Assembly: GCF_026153355.1 (NCBI RefSeq)
Contig: NZ_CP110636.1
Span: 4,712,001 to 4,776,000 of the forward strand
Source: Streptomyces endophytica
Lineage (GTDB): Bacteria > Actinomycetota > Actinomycetes > Streptomycetales > Streptomycetaceae
Direction of reading: 5' to 3'
Length of the DNA stretch: 64,000 nucleotides
The notes beneath the pieces are model-generated. The model was not told the origin of the DNA and did no database searches. It worked only from the letters and a program-made list of their open reading frames with translations. Of this stretch, positions 33,810 through 45,100 are shown one piece after another. Both the position numbers and the translations under genes were made by a program. The stretch's first letter is position 1. Each line of letters opens with the position of its first letter.

Positions 33810-34457
33810 TCAGGAATGGTTGAGATACGTCAGGACCGCCAGCACCCGGCGGTTGTCGTCCTTGGACGGCGGCAGATCCAGTTTCTGCATGATGTTGCCG
33901 ATGTGTTTGGTGACCGCCTTCTCCGTGATGACGAGCAGGGCGGCGATCGCGGCATTGGACCGGCCCTCGGCCATGCCGTGCAGGACGTCGCGCTCCCGGT
34001 CGGTCAGGCGGGTGACCTTCTCGTCCCGCCCGCTGCCGGACATCATCGCGGTGACCACGTCCGGGTCCATCACCGTGCCCCCGCCGGCCACCTGGCGCAG
34101 CGCCGAGACGAACTGCGTGGCGTCGAAGACCCGGTCCTTCAGCAGATAGCCCACGCCGCCCTCGCCGTCCGCGAGCAACTCCCGCGCGTAGAGCTGGTCG
34201 ACGTACTGCGACAGCAGCAGTGACGGCTGGCCGATGTGGCGGCGGCGGGCCTCCAGCACCGCGCGCAGCCCCTCGTCGGTGTGGGTCGGCGGCATCCGGA
34301 TGTCCGCGAGGACCAGGTCGGGGCGTTCCACGTCCAGCGCCCGGACCAGCTCCGGGCCGCTGCCGACGACCGAGACGACCTCGAAACCGTGCGGTTCCAG
34401 CAGCCGGATCAGACCCTCGCGCAACAAGAACTGGTCCTCGGCGAGCACGATGCGCAT
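33810..34457 (-). CDS. NarL/LuxR-type response regulator
   Basis: A 215-aa two-component regulator. The receiver domain begins MRIVLAEDQFLLREGLIRLL, has phospho-acceptor Asp52 in LVLADIRMPP and a conserved Lys in YLLKDRV. The LuxR-type HTH is LTDRERDVLHGMAEGRSNAA, followed by AVTKHIGNIMQKLDLPP. ATG at 34457 is chosen because the receiver fold begins there. No kinase gene is adjacent; the only NarL-type histidine kinase in the window is at 20735-22045. It is divergent from the SbnA-like gene across 129 bp containing the third SARP-type operator. Confidence 0.9.
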   Translation of the reverse strand: MRIVLAEDQFLLREGLIRLLEPHGFEVVSVVGSGPELVRALDVERPDLVLADIRMPPTHTDEGLRAVLEARRRHIGQPSLLLSQYVDQLYARELLADGEGGVGYLLKDRVFDATQFVSALRQVAGGGTVMDPDVVTAMMSGSGRDEKVTRLTDRERDVLHGMAEGRSNAAIAALLVITEKAVTKHIGNIMQKLDLPPSKDDNRRVLAVLTYLNHS

Positions 34458-34560
34458 GGCTGCCTTCCCCCCATTCGGCCACCACCCGGACCACGACATC
34501 GGGCCGGGCCGCCCAGAACCTAGCAACGGCCTTGTAAGAGCGGCAAGTTGGCAAATTCCG

Positions 34561-34603
34561 GTCAGCGGGCGGTCAACCGGTAGTCAGTGCGATTTGGCAG
34601 GAT
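34561..34603 (+). promoter_or_regulatory. SARP-type operator and promoter of the SbnA-like/NRPS operon
   Basis: GTCAGC (34561), GTCAAC (34572) and GTCAGT (34583) are spaced exactly 11 bp apart. A -10 candidate CAGGAT (34598-34603) follows after 9 bp. The predicted transcript start near 34610 lies downstream of the first possible GTG of the next gene, which casts doubt on that start. The repeats are 104 bp from the divergent response-regulator start. Confidence 0.72.
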
Positions 34604-35633
34604 CGCGCACGCATCTGAAGAAGCCCATTCCCATCAAGGCGGCAGGTGTCCCATTCACATCATCACCGCTCCCCACGAATTCAATGCCGACGACCTCTTC
34701 GTCGATCTGGAACCCCTCGTCGGTGAACCGTTGATGCTGAAATGCGAGGGATTCAATTTCGCCGGTTCCATCAAGCTCAAGGCCGCGCGCGCGATGGTGG
34801 ACGCCGCCGAACGCCGGGGGCGCCTGCGTCCCGGCTCCACCCTGGTGGAGAGCTCCTCGGGGAACCTCGGTGTGGCACTGAGCCTGCTGGCCGCCTCCCG
34901 GGGCTACCGCTTCCTCTGCGTGACCGACTCCCGCTGCACCCTCGGCGCCCGCCAGCTGATGCAGGCGCTGGGCAGCGAGGTGCACGTCATCACCACCCCG
35001 GACCCGGTGGACGGGCTGCTCGGCGCGCGCCTCGCGCACGTCCGCGAACTGTGCGCCGGCAACGAGGACTTCCTCTGGCTCAACCAGTACGCCAACCCGG
35101 ACAACGGGCAGGCCCACTACGACACCACCGGCCCGGAGATCCTCAAGGCCTTCCCCGACCTGTCGGTCCTCTTCGTCGGGGCCGGGACCACCGGCACCCT
35201 GATGGGCTGCGCCCGCTACCTGCGCGACCACAAGCCGTCGGTCCGGGTGGTCGCGGTGGACGCGGAGGGGTCGGTCACCTTCGGCGGCCCCGCCCGGACC
35301 CGCATGATCCCGGGGCTGGGCACCGGCGTCCGGCCGCCCCTGCTGGACGAGTCGCTCGTCGACGACGTGGTGCTGGTCGCCGAGCCCGACACCATCCGCA
35401 GCTGCCGCCGGCTGGCCCGCCGCGGCTTCCTCTTCGGCGGGTCCACCGGCACCGTCGTCAGCGGCGCCCTCGCGTGGCTCGCACGGCATCCGCTGCCGCC
35501 CGGCGGCCGGGCCGTCGCCATCGCCCCCGACCTCGGCGAGCGCTACCTGGACACCGTGTACCAGGAGCAGTGGGTCGTCGACCTCTACGGCCCGCGAGCC
35601 CTGGACGACGACGTGCCCGCCCGGGTCGGCTGA
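34587..35633 (+). CDS. SbnA/VioB-like PLP-dependent beta-replacement synthase
   Basis: A cysteine-synthase-fold enzyme (fold-type II PLP) of the kind used to make 2,3-diaminopropionate. The PLP lysine is in FNFAGSIKLKAARAM (Lys63 from the GTG), the substrate loop is VESSSGNLGVALSLLAASRG, and the phosphate loop is VGAGTTGTLMG. SbnA joins O-phosphoserine and glutamate to N-(2-amino-2-carboxyethyl)-glutamate; SbnB then releases Dap. No SbnB-like gene is in the window. The open frame begins at GTG 34587 (348 aa), but that codon overlaps the operator and precedes the predicted transcript start. Conservation begins at HIITAPHEFNADDLFVDL (about 34656). The true start is unresolved; an unusual start codon or another base omission near 34651 could explain it. 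Confidence 0.75.
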   Translation: MRFGRIAHASEEAHSHQGGRCPIHIITAPHEFNADDLFVDLEPLVGEPLMLKCEGFNFAGSIKLKAARAMVDAAERRGRLRPGSTLVESSSGNLGVALSLLAASRGYRFLCVTDSRCTLGARQLMQALGSEVHVITTPDPVDGLLGARLAHVRELCAGNEDFLWLNQYANPDNGQAHYDTTGPEILKAFPDLSVLFVGAGTTGTLMGCARYLRDHKPSVRVVAVDAEGSVTFGGPARTRMIPGLGTGVRPPLLDESLVDDVVLVAEPDTIRSCRRLARRGFLFGGSTGTVVSGALAWLARHPLPPGGRAVAIAPDLGERYLDTVYQEQWVVDLYGPRALDDDVPARVG

Positions 35634-35721
35634 GCCGCCCGCAGTCCCGGCTCCCGCCGCCCCGCTCCCACCCCCGTAGCAGCGGCCCCGCCCTTCCACC
35701 GTGACGCGTCCAGGAGACACC

Positions 35722-38700
35722 ATGACCCCACCCGCCGACACCGCCCTGCCGTTGACGGGCGCCCAGTCGGGCATCTGGTTCGACGAGCGGCTCTCGCAGG
35801 GGCGACTGGCCTACAACATGGCCGACTACCTCGACATCTCCGGCCCGCTCGACGCGGACCTGCTGCGCCGGGCCCTGGAGACGGTGCTGGACGAGGCCGA
35901 GTGCACCAGGGCGCGGTTCTCCGAGACGGACGGCGTCCCCGTCCAGCACGTCCGGCCGCTCGGGGAACTGCCGCTGCGGCAGCTGGACCTCAGCGGCGCC
36001 GCCGATCCGGTCGCCGAGGCCCTCCGGCTCTTCGACGAGGACCTGCACCGGCCCTTCCGGCTCACCGGGAGCCTGCTGTTCCGGTTGACCCTGGTGCGGA
36101 TCGCCGCCGACCGCCACCTGCTCCACCTGGCCATGCACCACCTGCTCGCCGACGGATACAGCCGGCTCGCGGTCTACCGCAGGCTCAGTGAGGTCTACGG
36201 CGGCCCGGCCGCCGACGGGAGCGGACCGCCCGGAACCCCGCTGCCCCCGCTGCGGGTGCTGCTGGACGCCGAGACGGCGTACCTGGCCTCGCCCGCCGTC
36301 GAGCGCGACCGGCTCTTCTGGGAGCGCCACCTCCCGCGGGACGCCGAACCGACCGGCCTGGCCACCGGGGACCCCGTACCCGGCACCGCGTTCCTGCGGG
36401 TCACCCGCACCGTCGACGCCGCCGCCGCGGCCACCCTGCGCGCCGCCGCGGCGGACGCCGGGGTGACCTGGCCGACCTTCGCCATCGCCGCGACGGCCGC
36501 CTACGTCGCCAAGGCCACCGGCAACCCCGAGGTGCTGCTGACCCTCCCGGTGACCGCGCGGCAGTCCGCGCTCGCCCGCACCGTGCCCGGGATGGTCGCC
36601 AACTACCTGCCGTTCCCGGCCCGGCTCCCCGCCTCCACGACGGTGGCGGAGCTGCTCACCGCGACCTCCCGGACCCTCGCCCGGTCGCTGCGGCACCAGC
36701 GCTACCCGGCCGAGCGGCTGCGCCGGGCGATGGGTCTGACGGCGGGCGACCGGCGGCCGTTCGGACCGTTCGTCAACGTCCTGCCGCAGAACCCGGAGAT
36801 CCGCCTCGGCCCCTGCCGGGCGGTGCTGCACAACCTCTCCACCGGCATCGTCGACGACCTGATGATCACCGTCCTGGACTCCGCCGGCGGCGGCCTGGAA
36901 CTCCATATGAACGGCAACCCCGCGCTCTACCGGCCCGAGGAGATCCGCGGCCACCTGAGCCGGTTCGAGGTGTTCCTGCGCCGGCTGGCGTCGGCCCCGG
37001 CCCCCACCCCGCTCGGCCGGCTGGAGACGGTCACCGAGGACGAACGCGCCGAGCTGCTCGCCGCCGGCACCGGAGCCACCGGCCCGGTGCACGGCGCCGT
37101 GGTGGAGCGGATACGGGAGCGCGCCGAGCAGGACCCGGCGGCCACCGCCCTGGCGGAGGGCGAACTGACCGTCTCCTACGGTCAGTTGGTGACCTGGGCC
37201 GATGCGATGGCGCGGCGGCTGACCGAGGCCGGCGTGGGACCCGGCGCACTGGTGGGCGTGCTGGCCGAACCCGGCGCGGTCTTCCTCGGCACGGTGCTGG
37301 CCGTCCTCCAGGCCGGCGGCGCCTGGGTCCCGCTGGACGTACGGGCCCCGGCCGCCCGGGCCGCCGGGCTGCTCACCGACGCCCGCGTCGGCCACCTGGT
37401 CGTCGGCCCCGGATGCGCCGCGTCCGCCGACGAGGTGACCGCGCTGACCGGCCACCCGGTCCGGCGGCTGGCCGCGGACCGGGACTTCGCCGCGGCGGCC
37501 GCGCCCACCACGCTGTCCGCCCCGGCGGGCGCGGAGCGGGACCCCGCCTACGTGATCTTCACCTCGGGGTCGACCGGCCGGCCGAAGGGCGCGATCGTCG
37601 AACGCCGCGGGATGCTCAACCACCTCCTCGCCAAGATCGAGGACCTCGGACTCGGGCCCGGCGACACGGTGGTGTGGAACGCGCCGGTGACCTTCGACGT
37701 GTCGGTGTGGCAGATGCTCGGCCCGCTGCTGGCCGGCGGCGCCGTGCAGATCGTCCCGCACGACGTCGCGGCCGACCCCGAGGCGCTGTTCGGCACCGTC
37801 GCGGACCACGCGGTGACGGTGCTGGAGGTCGTCCCGTCGCTGCTGCGCGCCGCGCTGGACCTCTGGCAGGTCTCGGACACCGGCCCCGACACCGGCTCCC
37901 TCCGCTGGCTGATGGTCACCGGCGAGGCGCTGCCGGCGGACCTGTGCGCACGCTGGTGGCGGATCGCCGGGGTGCCGATGGTGAACGCCTATGGACCCAC
38001 GGAGTGTTCGGACGACGTGACCCACGCCGTGCTGCGGCCGGGGCAGGAGCTGGGCGCCCGAGTCCCCATCGGCCGCCCGGTGCGCAACACCGTCCTGCAC
38101 GTGCTCGGCGGCGATCTGCGCCCGGTCCCGGTGGGCCAGGTGGGCGAACTCTTCGTGGGCGGCGCCGGGGTGGGCCGCGGGTACCTCTCCGACCCGGTCA
38201 AGACCGCCGCCTCGTTCGTCGCCGACCCCTTCGCCGGGGGCGGGCCCGGATGTACCGCACCGGCGACCGCGTGGTGCGCCGCCCCGACGGCCAGCTGGAG
38301 TTCGTCGAGCGCCTGGACCACCAGGTCAAGGTGCGCGGACACCGGATCGAACTGGGCGAGGTGGAGGCCGCGCTGCGCGAGGTCGCGGGGTGGCCGACGC
38401 GGCGGTGCGGGCGGTCTCCGGCCCGTCCGGCGCCACCCGCCTGATCGCCTACGTCGTCGCGCCGGACCTGCCCACGGACGCGGTGCGCGACGCGGTCGCC
38501 GCGGCGCTGCCGGAGTACATGGTGCCGTCGGGCTGGGTCGCGCTGGAGCGGATGCCGCTGACCGCGCACGGCAAGGTGGACCGCCGGGCGCTGCCCGACC
38601 CCGCCGGCGCCCCCGCCCCGGTCGCCCGGCGGCGCCGCGGACCGCGGCCGGGGCCGAGACGGTGCTCTGCGAGACCTTCGCCGAGGTGCTGCACCTGCCC

Positions 38701-41700
38701 GAGGTCCAGGCCGACGACAGCTTCTTCGCCCTCGGCGGCGACTCCATCACCGCGATCCAGGTGGTGAGCCGGGCGCGGACCCGCGGGGTGACGCTCACCC
38801 CCGGGCGATCTTCGACCACCGCACCCCGCCGCCCTCGCCGTGCACCACCCCGTGCGAGGGGACCAGGACACCCCCGCGGGAACAACACCCCGCACCGCGG
38901 CGGCCGATGACGGCGTGGGGGACGTCGAACCCACCCCGATCATCGCCCAGCTCTGCGAGGACCTGACCACGCTCGACGGGCCGGCCGCGCAGTACAGCCA
39001 GTACCTGGTCCTCCGCACACCCCCCGAACTGACCGCCGAACGCCTCGTCCCCGCGCTGCAGTCCCTCCTCGACCGCCACGACGTGCTCCGGCTGCGGCTG
39101 CACGAACCGGCGCCCGGGGTCTGGACGCTGCGCACCGGGGAGCCCGGCACGGTCGACGCCGGCACCCTGGTCCACACCGCGGACGGCACCCCGAACGACC
39201 CGGCCGCCCTCGAACGGACCGTGGCCGCGCAGGTCGAGGCGGCCCGCGCCCGGCTCGACCCGCGCGGCGGCGTGATGCTCCAGGCGGTGCTGCTCGGCCG
39301 CGGACCGGACGGCACCGGCCGTCTGCTGCTGCTGGCGCACCACACGGTCGTCGACGGCGTCTCCTGGCGCATCCTCCTCGCCGACCTGCGCTCCGCCTGC
39401 GAGGCGGTCGAGGCCGGGGAGCCCCCGGAGCCGGCGCGGGTCCCCACCTCCTACCGGCGCTGGGCGTCCCTGCTGGCCCGCGAGTCCCGCTCCGGCCGGC
39501 GGATCGCCGAACTCGACCACTGGCGGCGGCAGACCGGCGGCCCGGCCACCGGCGCCGGTCTCGGCCGGCGCCCCCTCGACCCGGCCCGCGACACCTACGG
39601 CCGGGCCGGCCGGCTGCGGCTGCACCTGCCCGAGGACACCACCGCAGCCCTGCTCACCTCCGCCGTCACCGCCTTCCACGGCGAGATCAACGACCTCCTG
39701 CTGGCCGCGCTCGCCCTGGCCGTCGGCCGCTGGCGGTCCCGGCACGACCCGGACGCAGGCCCGCGGGTCCTGGTCGAACTCGAAGGCCACGGACGCGAGG
39801 AGCTCGACGCCACGGCCGACCTGTCCCGCACGGTCGGCTGGTTCACCTCCGTCTTCCCCGTCCTGCTCGACCCCGGGGAGTTCGACGCCGCCGAGGCGTG
39901 GGACGCCGGGCCGGCCCTGGCCACCGTCGTCAAGCGGACCAAGGAGCAGCTGCGCGCGGTGCCCGACCGCGGCCTCGGCCACGGCCTGCTGCGCCACCTC
40001 AACCCGCAGACCGCCCGGCTGCTGGCGGCCGGCGGAACCCCGGAGATCGGCTTCAACTACCTCGGGCGGTTCACCGCGGACGGTGCGGCCGGCCCGTGGA
40101 CCATGGACGGCACGCACGCGGTCGTCGGCACCGGCGTCCACCCCGCCATGCCGCTGCGCCACCCGCTGGCGGTCACCGCCGTCACCGAGGACCTCGGGAC
40201 CGGACCGCGGCTGGCCGCGGACTGGCTGTGGGCCGACGGCGTGCTGACCGCCGCGGACGTCGAGGAGATCGCCCGGGCTGGTTCGAGGCGCTGCGGGCCG
40301 TGGTGCGCCACCTCGCGCTGCCGGACGCCGGCGGACCCTCCCCGTCGGACTTCCCGCTGGTCACCCTGACCCAGGAGGAGACCGACGCACTGGCGCGGGA
40401 GAGCACCGGAGCCCTGACGGACGTGCTGCCGCTCACCGCGTTCCAGCGCGGCCTGCTGTTCCAGGCCCAACTGCGCGGCGACGGACCCGACCTCTACACC
40501 CTCCAGATCTCCGCCGACCTGGCCGGCCCGCTCGACACCACGGCACTGGAACGGTCGATGGCCGCCCTGCTGCACCGCCACCCCCAGCTCGCGGCGGGCT
40601 TCCGCTACCGCGCCGCCGGCGACCCGGTCGCCGTACTGCGCGAGGGCGTCACCGTGCCGCTCACCCGCGCCGACTGCCGCACCCTGTCCGCCGAGGAGCG
40701 CGCGGCGGAACTCTCCCGCCTCGCCGCGGCCGACCGGGAGCGTCACTTCGACCTCGCCCACCCGCCCCTGATGCGCTGGACGCTGGTCCGTCTCGACGAC
40801 CGGCGGCACCGGCTGATCTGGACCCTGCACCACATCCTGGTCGACGGCTGGTCCATGCCGGTCCTCGTCCGGGAACTGCTGACCTGCTACGCGGACGGCG
40901 GCGACGCCCGGGACCTGCCCGCCCCGGTGCCGTTCCGCGCCTACCTGTCCTGGCTCGCCGCGCAGGACCGGGAAGCGGCCCGGGTCGTCTGGCGGTCGGC
41001 GCTGGAGGGCGTCACCGGACCGGTGTACCTCTGCGCGGCCGAACCGGGCCGGGAACCGGTCGAGCCCGCCTCGGTGCCGCTGCTGCTGACCGGGGCCGAA
41101 ACGGCCGCGCTCACCGGCTTCGCGGCGGCGCAGGGGCTCACCGTCAACACCCTCCTGCTGGGCGCCTGGGCGGCCCTGCTGAGCCGGACGACCGGACGCG
41201 ACGACGTGCTGTTCGGCTCGATCGTCTCCACCCGTCCCGGCGCGCTGCCCGGCGTGGAGTCCATCGTCGGACCGTTCCTCAACACCCTCCCGGTGCGTGC
41301 CGCGCTGCGTCCGGACGAGCCGGCGACCGACTTCCTGCACCGGTTGCAGAAGGAGCAGTCCGCGCTGCGCGACGCCGACCACCTGGGACTCGCCGAGATG
41401 CTCGGGGGCAACCCCGCGCTCGCCGCGGCCGGTGAACCCTTCGACACGGTCCTGGTCTTCGAGAACTTCCCGACCGTGACCACCGACGACCTGCCCGCCG
41501 GAGCCGGCCTGCGGGTGGCCGACGCGGGCGCCCGCGACGCCCGCCACCACCCCCTCAGCCTCGTGGTGCGGACCGGCACCCGCATGGAGATCCGCTTCGA
41601 CCACGCGCCCGACGTCCTGGACCGGGCCACCGTCGAGGCGCTCGCCACGGCCTTCCGGCGGCTGCTCCTGGGGCTGGTGGAGCACCCCGGCCGGCCCGTC

Positions 41701-42159
41701 GCCGGACCGGGGGCCCCGGTCCCCGACGAGGACGTGCCGCTTCGCTGCGGTGTCCCGGCGCCCGCCGGCGGGACGGACCGGTCCGACACCGGGCCGGCCC
41801 CGGACGCGGCGGCCGCCGAGGTGGCGCTGCTGTGCGGACTGTTCGCGGAGGTCCTGGGGCGCGAACAGGTCGGCCCGCAGGACAACTTCTTCCTGCTGGG
41901 CGGGGACTCGATCAGCGCGATCCAGGTCGTCGGCCGGGCCCGCGCGAAGGGGCTGCCCCTGACCGCCGGGCAGGTCTTCCGGCTGCGCACCCCCGCCGCC
42001 CTCGCCGCCGCACGGCCACCCGCCGAGGAATCCGCCCCGGACGAGGCGGGCACCACCGCGGACCCGGCGGACCCGGCGGACCTCCTCGGCCTGGACGGCG
42101 ACGAACTCGCCGCCCTCGAAGGCGAGTTGGCGGACCTCGACACCGAGCTGGAGTCATGA
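35722..42159 (+). CDS. Non-ribosomal peptide synthetase, C-A-T-E-C-T, frame-disrupted
   Basis: Six single-base omissions (near 38243, 38392, 38635, 38803, 38825 and 40279) break the frame; correcting them gives 2147 aa. Domains in order: condensation (LPLTGAQSGIWFDERL, HHLLADGYS), adenylation (YVIFTSGSTGRPKGAIVER, FDVSVWQ, NAYGPTECSDD), carrier (FFALGGDSITAIQ), epimerisation (AHHTVVDGVSWRIL, GFNYLGRF), condensation (HHILVDGWSMPVL), carrier (FFLLGGDSISAIQ). The first condensation domain resembles the EntF/DhbF type that takes an acyl donor in trans. Hand-read specificity code D-V-W-E-M-T-A-D-D suggests a basic residue, delivered as the D-isomer. The second C-T unit has no adenylation domain. 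AGGAG lies five bases before the ATG; the stop overlaps NRPS2 by ATGA. Confidence 0.92.
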
Positions 42160-45100
42160 TGGCGACCCCTCCCACGACCCGGCCGGGCAGTGAGTTCCTG
42201 CCGCTGTCGCCGCTGCAGCGCGGCTTCCTCTTCCACGCCGACCTGGTGCAGGACGGCCCCGACATCCACGTCCTGCAGTTCACGGCCGACCTCGCCGGCC
42301 CCCTCGACGAGGACCGGCTGCGCGCCGCGGTGCGCACCCAGTTCGTCCGCCACCCCAACCTGCGGGCCTGCTTCCGCACTCGCCGGTCGGGCGAACCGGT
42401 GCAGGTGCTGCCCGCCGCCGTGCCGCTGCGCTGGACCTCGCTCGACCTCGGCCACCTGCCCCCCGACGGGCAGGCCGCCGAACTGGAACGGATCACCGAG
42501 GCCGACCGGACCGAACGCTTCGACCTGACCCGCCCGCCGCTGCTGCGGTGCACCCTCGTCCGCCGCGCCGACGGCCGGTACCGCTTCCTGCTCACCGTGC
42601 ACCACATCGTGGTGGACGGCTGGTCCATGCCGCTGCTGCTCTCCGGCCTCTTCGAGGACTACGCCGCCGCGTCCGGCACCGCCGCCCCCGCCGTACGCCC
42701 GGGGACCGGCTACCGGGACCACCTGGCCTGGCTGGCCCGCCAGGACGGCCGGGCGGCACGCCGGGCGTGGCGCGAGGCGCTGTCGGGGCTGTCCGAACCG
42801 TCCCTGGTCGCGCCGGACGACCCGGGCCGCACCGCCGTCGTCCCGCACACCGTCCGCGGCCATCTGTCCCCACCGGCCGCCGGACGGCTGGCCGGCTGGG
42901 CGCGCGGCCACCAGCTGACTACCGGCACGGTGGTCCAGGGCGGTTGGGGACTCCTCGTCGGCCAGCTCACCGGCCGCTCCGACGTCACCTTCGGGGTGGT
43001 GGACTCCGGCCGCCCGGCCGAACTGCCCGGCGTCGACTCGCTGGTCGGGATGTTCGCCAACACCCTGCCCGCCCGGCTGCGGATCGACCCGGCCCGCCCC
43101 CTGACCGAGGTGTTCACCGCCTTCATGGACCGGCAGGCGGACCTGCTCCCGCACCGGCACCTCGGCCTCGTCGACATCCAGCAACTCGTCGGCGGCGCGA
43201 CCCTCCTGGACACCGCTGTCCTGTTCCAGAACTACCCGCGGACCGGCGAGGACGCCTTCACCGAACTGACCGGCCTGCGCCTGCTCGCCTCCGACATCCG
43301 CAACGACACCGAGTTCCCGCTCAGCCTGGTCGTCCTGCCCGGCGACGGCCTCGAACTGCGCCTGCAGCACCACCCAGGACTCTTCACCGAGCAGGCCGCC
43401 CGCCGGCTGCTGGACCGGGCCACCCGGCTGCTGGAACGCCTCCCCGACGTCGCCGGCGAACCGGCCGGCCGCCTCGACCTCCTCGTACCCGAGGAACGGG
43501 AACGCGTACTGGCCGGGTACAACGACACCGTCCGGCCCGCCCCCGGCCGGCTCCTGCCGGACGCCCTCGCCCGGCGGGCCGCCGAGGACCCGGACCGGGT
43601 CGCCGTGGAGAGCGACCACCGGACGCTGACCGCGGGCGCGCTGGAGAGCCGCGCCAACCGGCTCGCCCGGCACCTGCTCGACCAGGGCGCCGGGCCGGGG
43701 TCCGTCGTCGCCGTGGCGCTGCCCCGCACCTGCGACCTGCTGGTCGCCGTGCTCGCCGTCCTCAAGACCGGCGGCGCCTTCCTCGCGGTCGACCCCGACC
43801 ACCCGCGCACCCGCATCCGGTACATGCTGGACGACGCCCGCCCCGCCGTGCTGCTGAGCGCCACCGCCGAGGCCGCCGCCATCGGCTGGCCGGGCCGCAC
43901 CGTCCTGGTGGACCGGCCCGCCGTCGGAGAACTGCTGGACACCCTCACCGACGGCGACCTCACCGACGCAGAGCGGGGCGGTCCGCTCCACCCCGCCCTG
44001 CCCGCCTACATCCTGTACACCTCGGGCTCGACCGGCCGGCCGAAGGGCGTCGTGGTCCCGCACGGCGCGCTCGCCAACTTCCTCCACGATCTGCCGCGCA
44101 GAGTGCCGCTGGCCAGGGACGACCGCATCCTGGCCACCACCACCTTCGGGTTCGACATCGCCCTGCTGGAGCTCTTCCTGCCGCTGCTGACCGGCACCGG
44201 GCTGGTCCTCGCCGACCGGTCCACCACTCGCGACCCGGCGGCCCTCGCGGCGGCGATACGGGCCCACGGCGCGACCGTCCTGCAGGCCACCCCCAGCCAG
44301 TTGCAGGCGCTGCTGACCGCGCAGCCCGGCTGCCTGACCGGCCTGCGCCTGCTGTCCGGGGGAGAGGCGCTGAGCGCGGCGCTCGCCGAGGGGCTGCTCC
44401 GGCACGCCGGTTCCCTCGTCAACTTCTACGGGCCCACCGAGGCCACCGTCTACGTCACCGCGCACGAGGTACGGGCGCCGGTCGACCGCACCCCGCCCAT
44501 CGGCACCCCGCTGGCCAACACCCGCGGATACGTCCTGGACGCGGCGCTGCGACCGGTGCCGCCCGGCGTCGTGGGCGAGCTCTACCTGGCCGGGGCGCAA
44601 CTGGCCGACGGCTACCTCGGCCGCCCCGCGCTGACCGCCGAACGCTTCGTCGCCGACCCGCACGGCGCTCGGGGCACCCGCATGTACCGCACCGGCGACC
44701 TGGCCCGCTGGGACACCGACGGACGGCTGGAGTACCTCGGCCGGACCGACCACCAGATCAAGGTGCGCGGCCACCGCATCGAACCCGGCGAGATCGAGGC
44801 GGCCCTCGTCGCCCAGCCCGGGGTGACCCAGGCCGTGGTGGTGCCCCGCACGTACGCGGCGGACGACGTACGGCTGGTCGCCTACCTCGTCACCCCCGAC
44901 CCGGACCCGGACACCGCGCGGATCCGCGAAGGGGTGGCCGCCGCGCTGCCCTCCTACATGGTCCCGGCGGCCTTCGTCCGCCTGGACGCGCTGCCGCTCG
45001 GGACCAGCGGCAAGGTCGACCGCGCCCGGCTCCCGGAGCCGCCGGCCGTCACCCCGGCCCGGCCCCTCCCGCCCTCCGGCACCCCCGCGCTGGACATCCT

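Noticed and set aside
35722..42159. Reading NRPS1 as several separate small NRPS proteins
   Set aside because: Breaks fall inside domains (adenylation, epimerisation) and not at linkers, all have the same sign, and six added bases restore a whole-codon 2147-aa protein.
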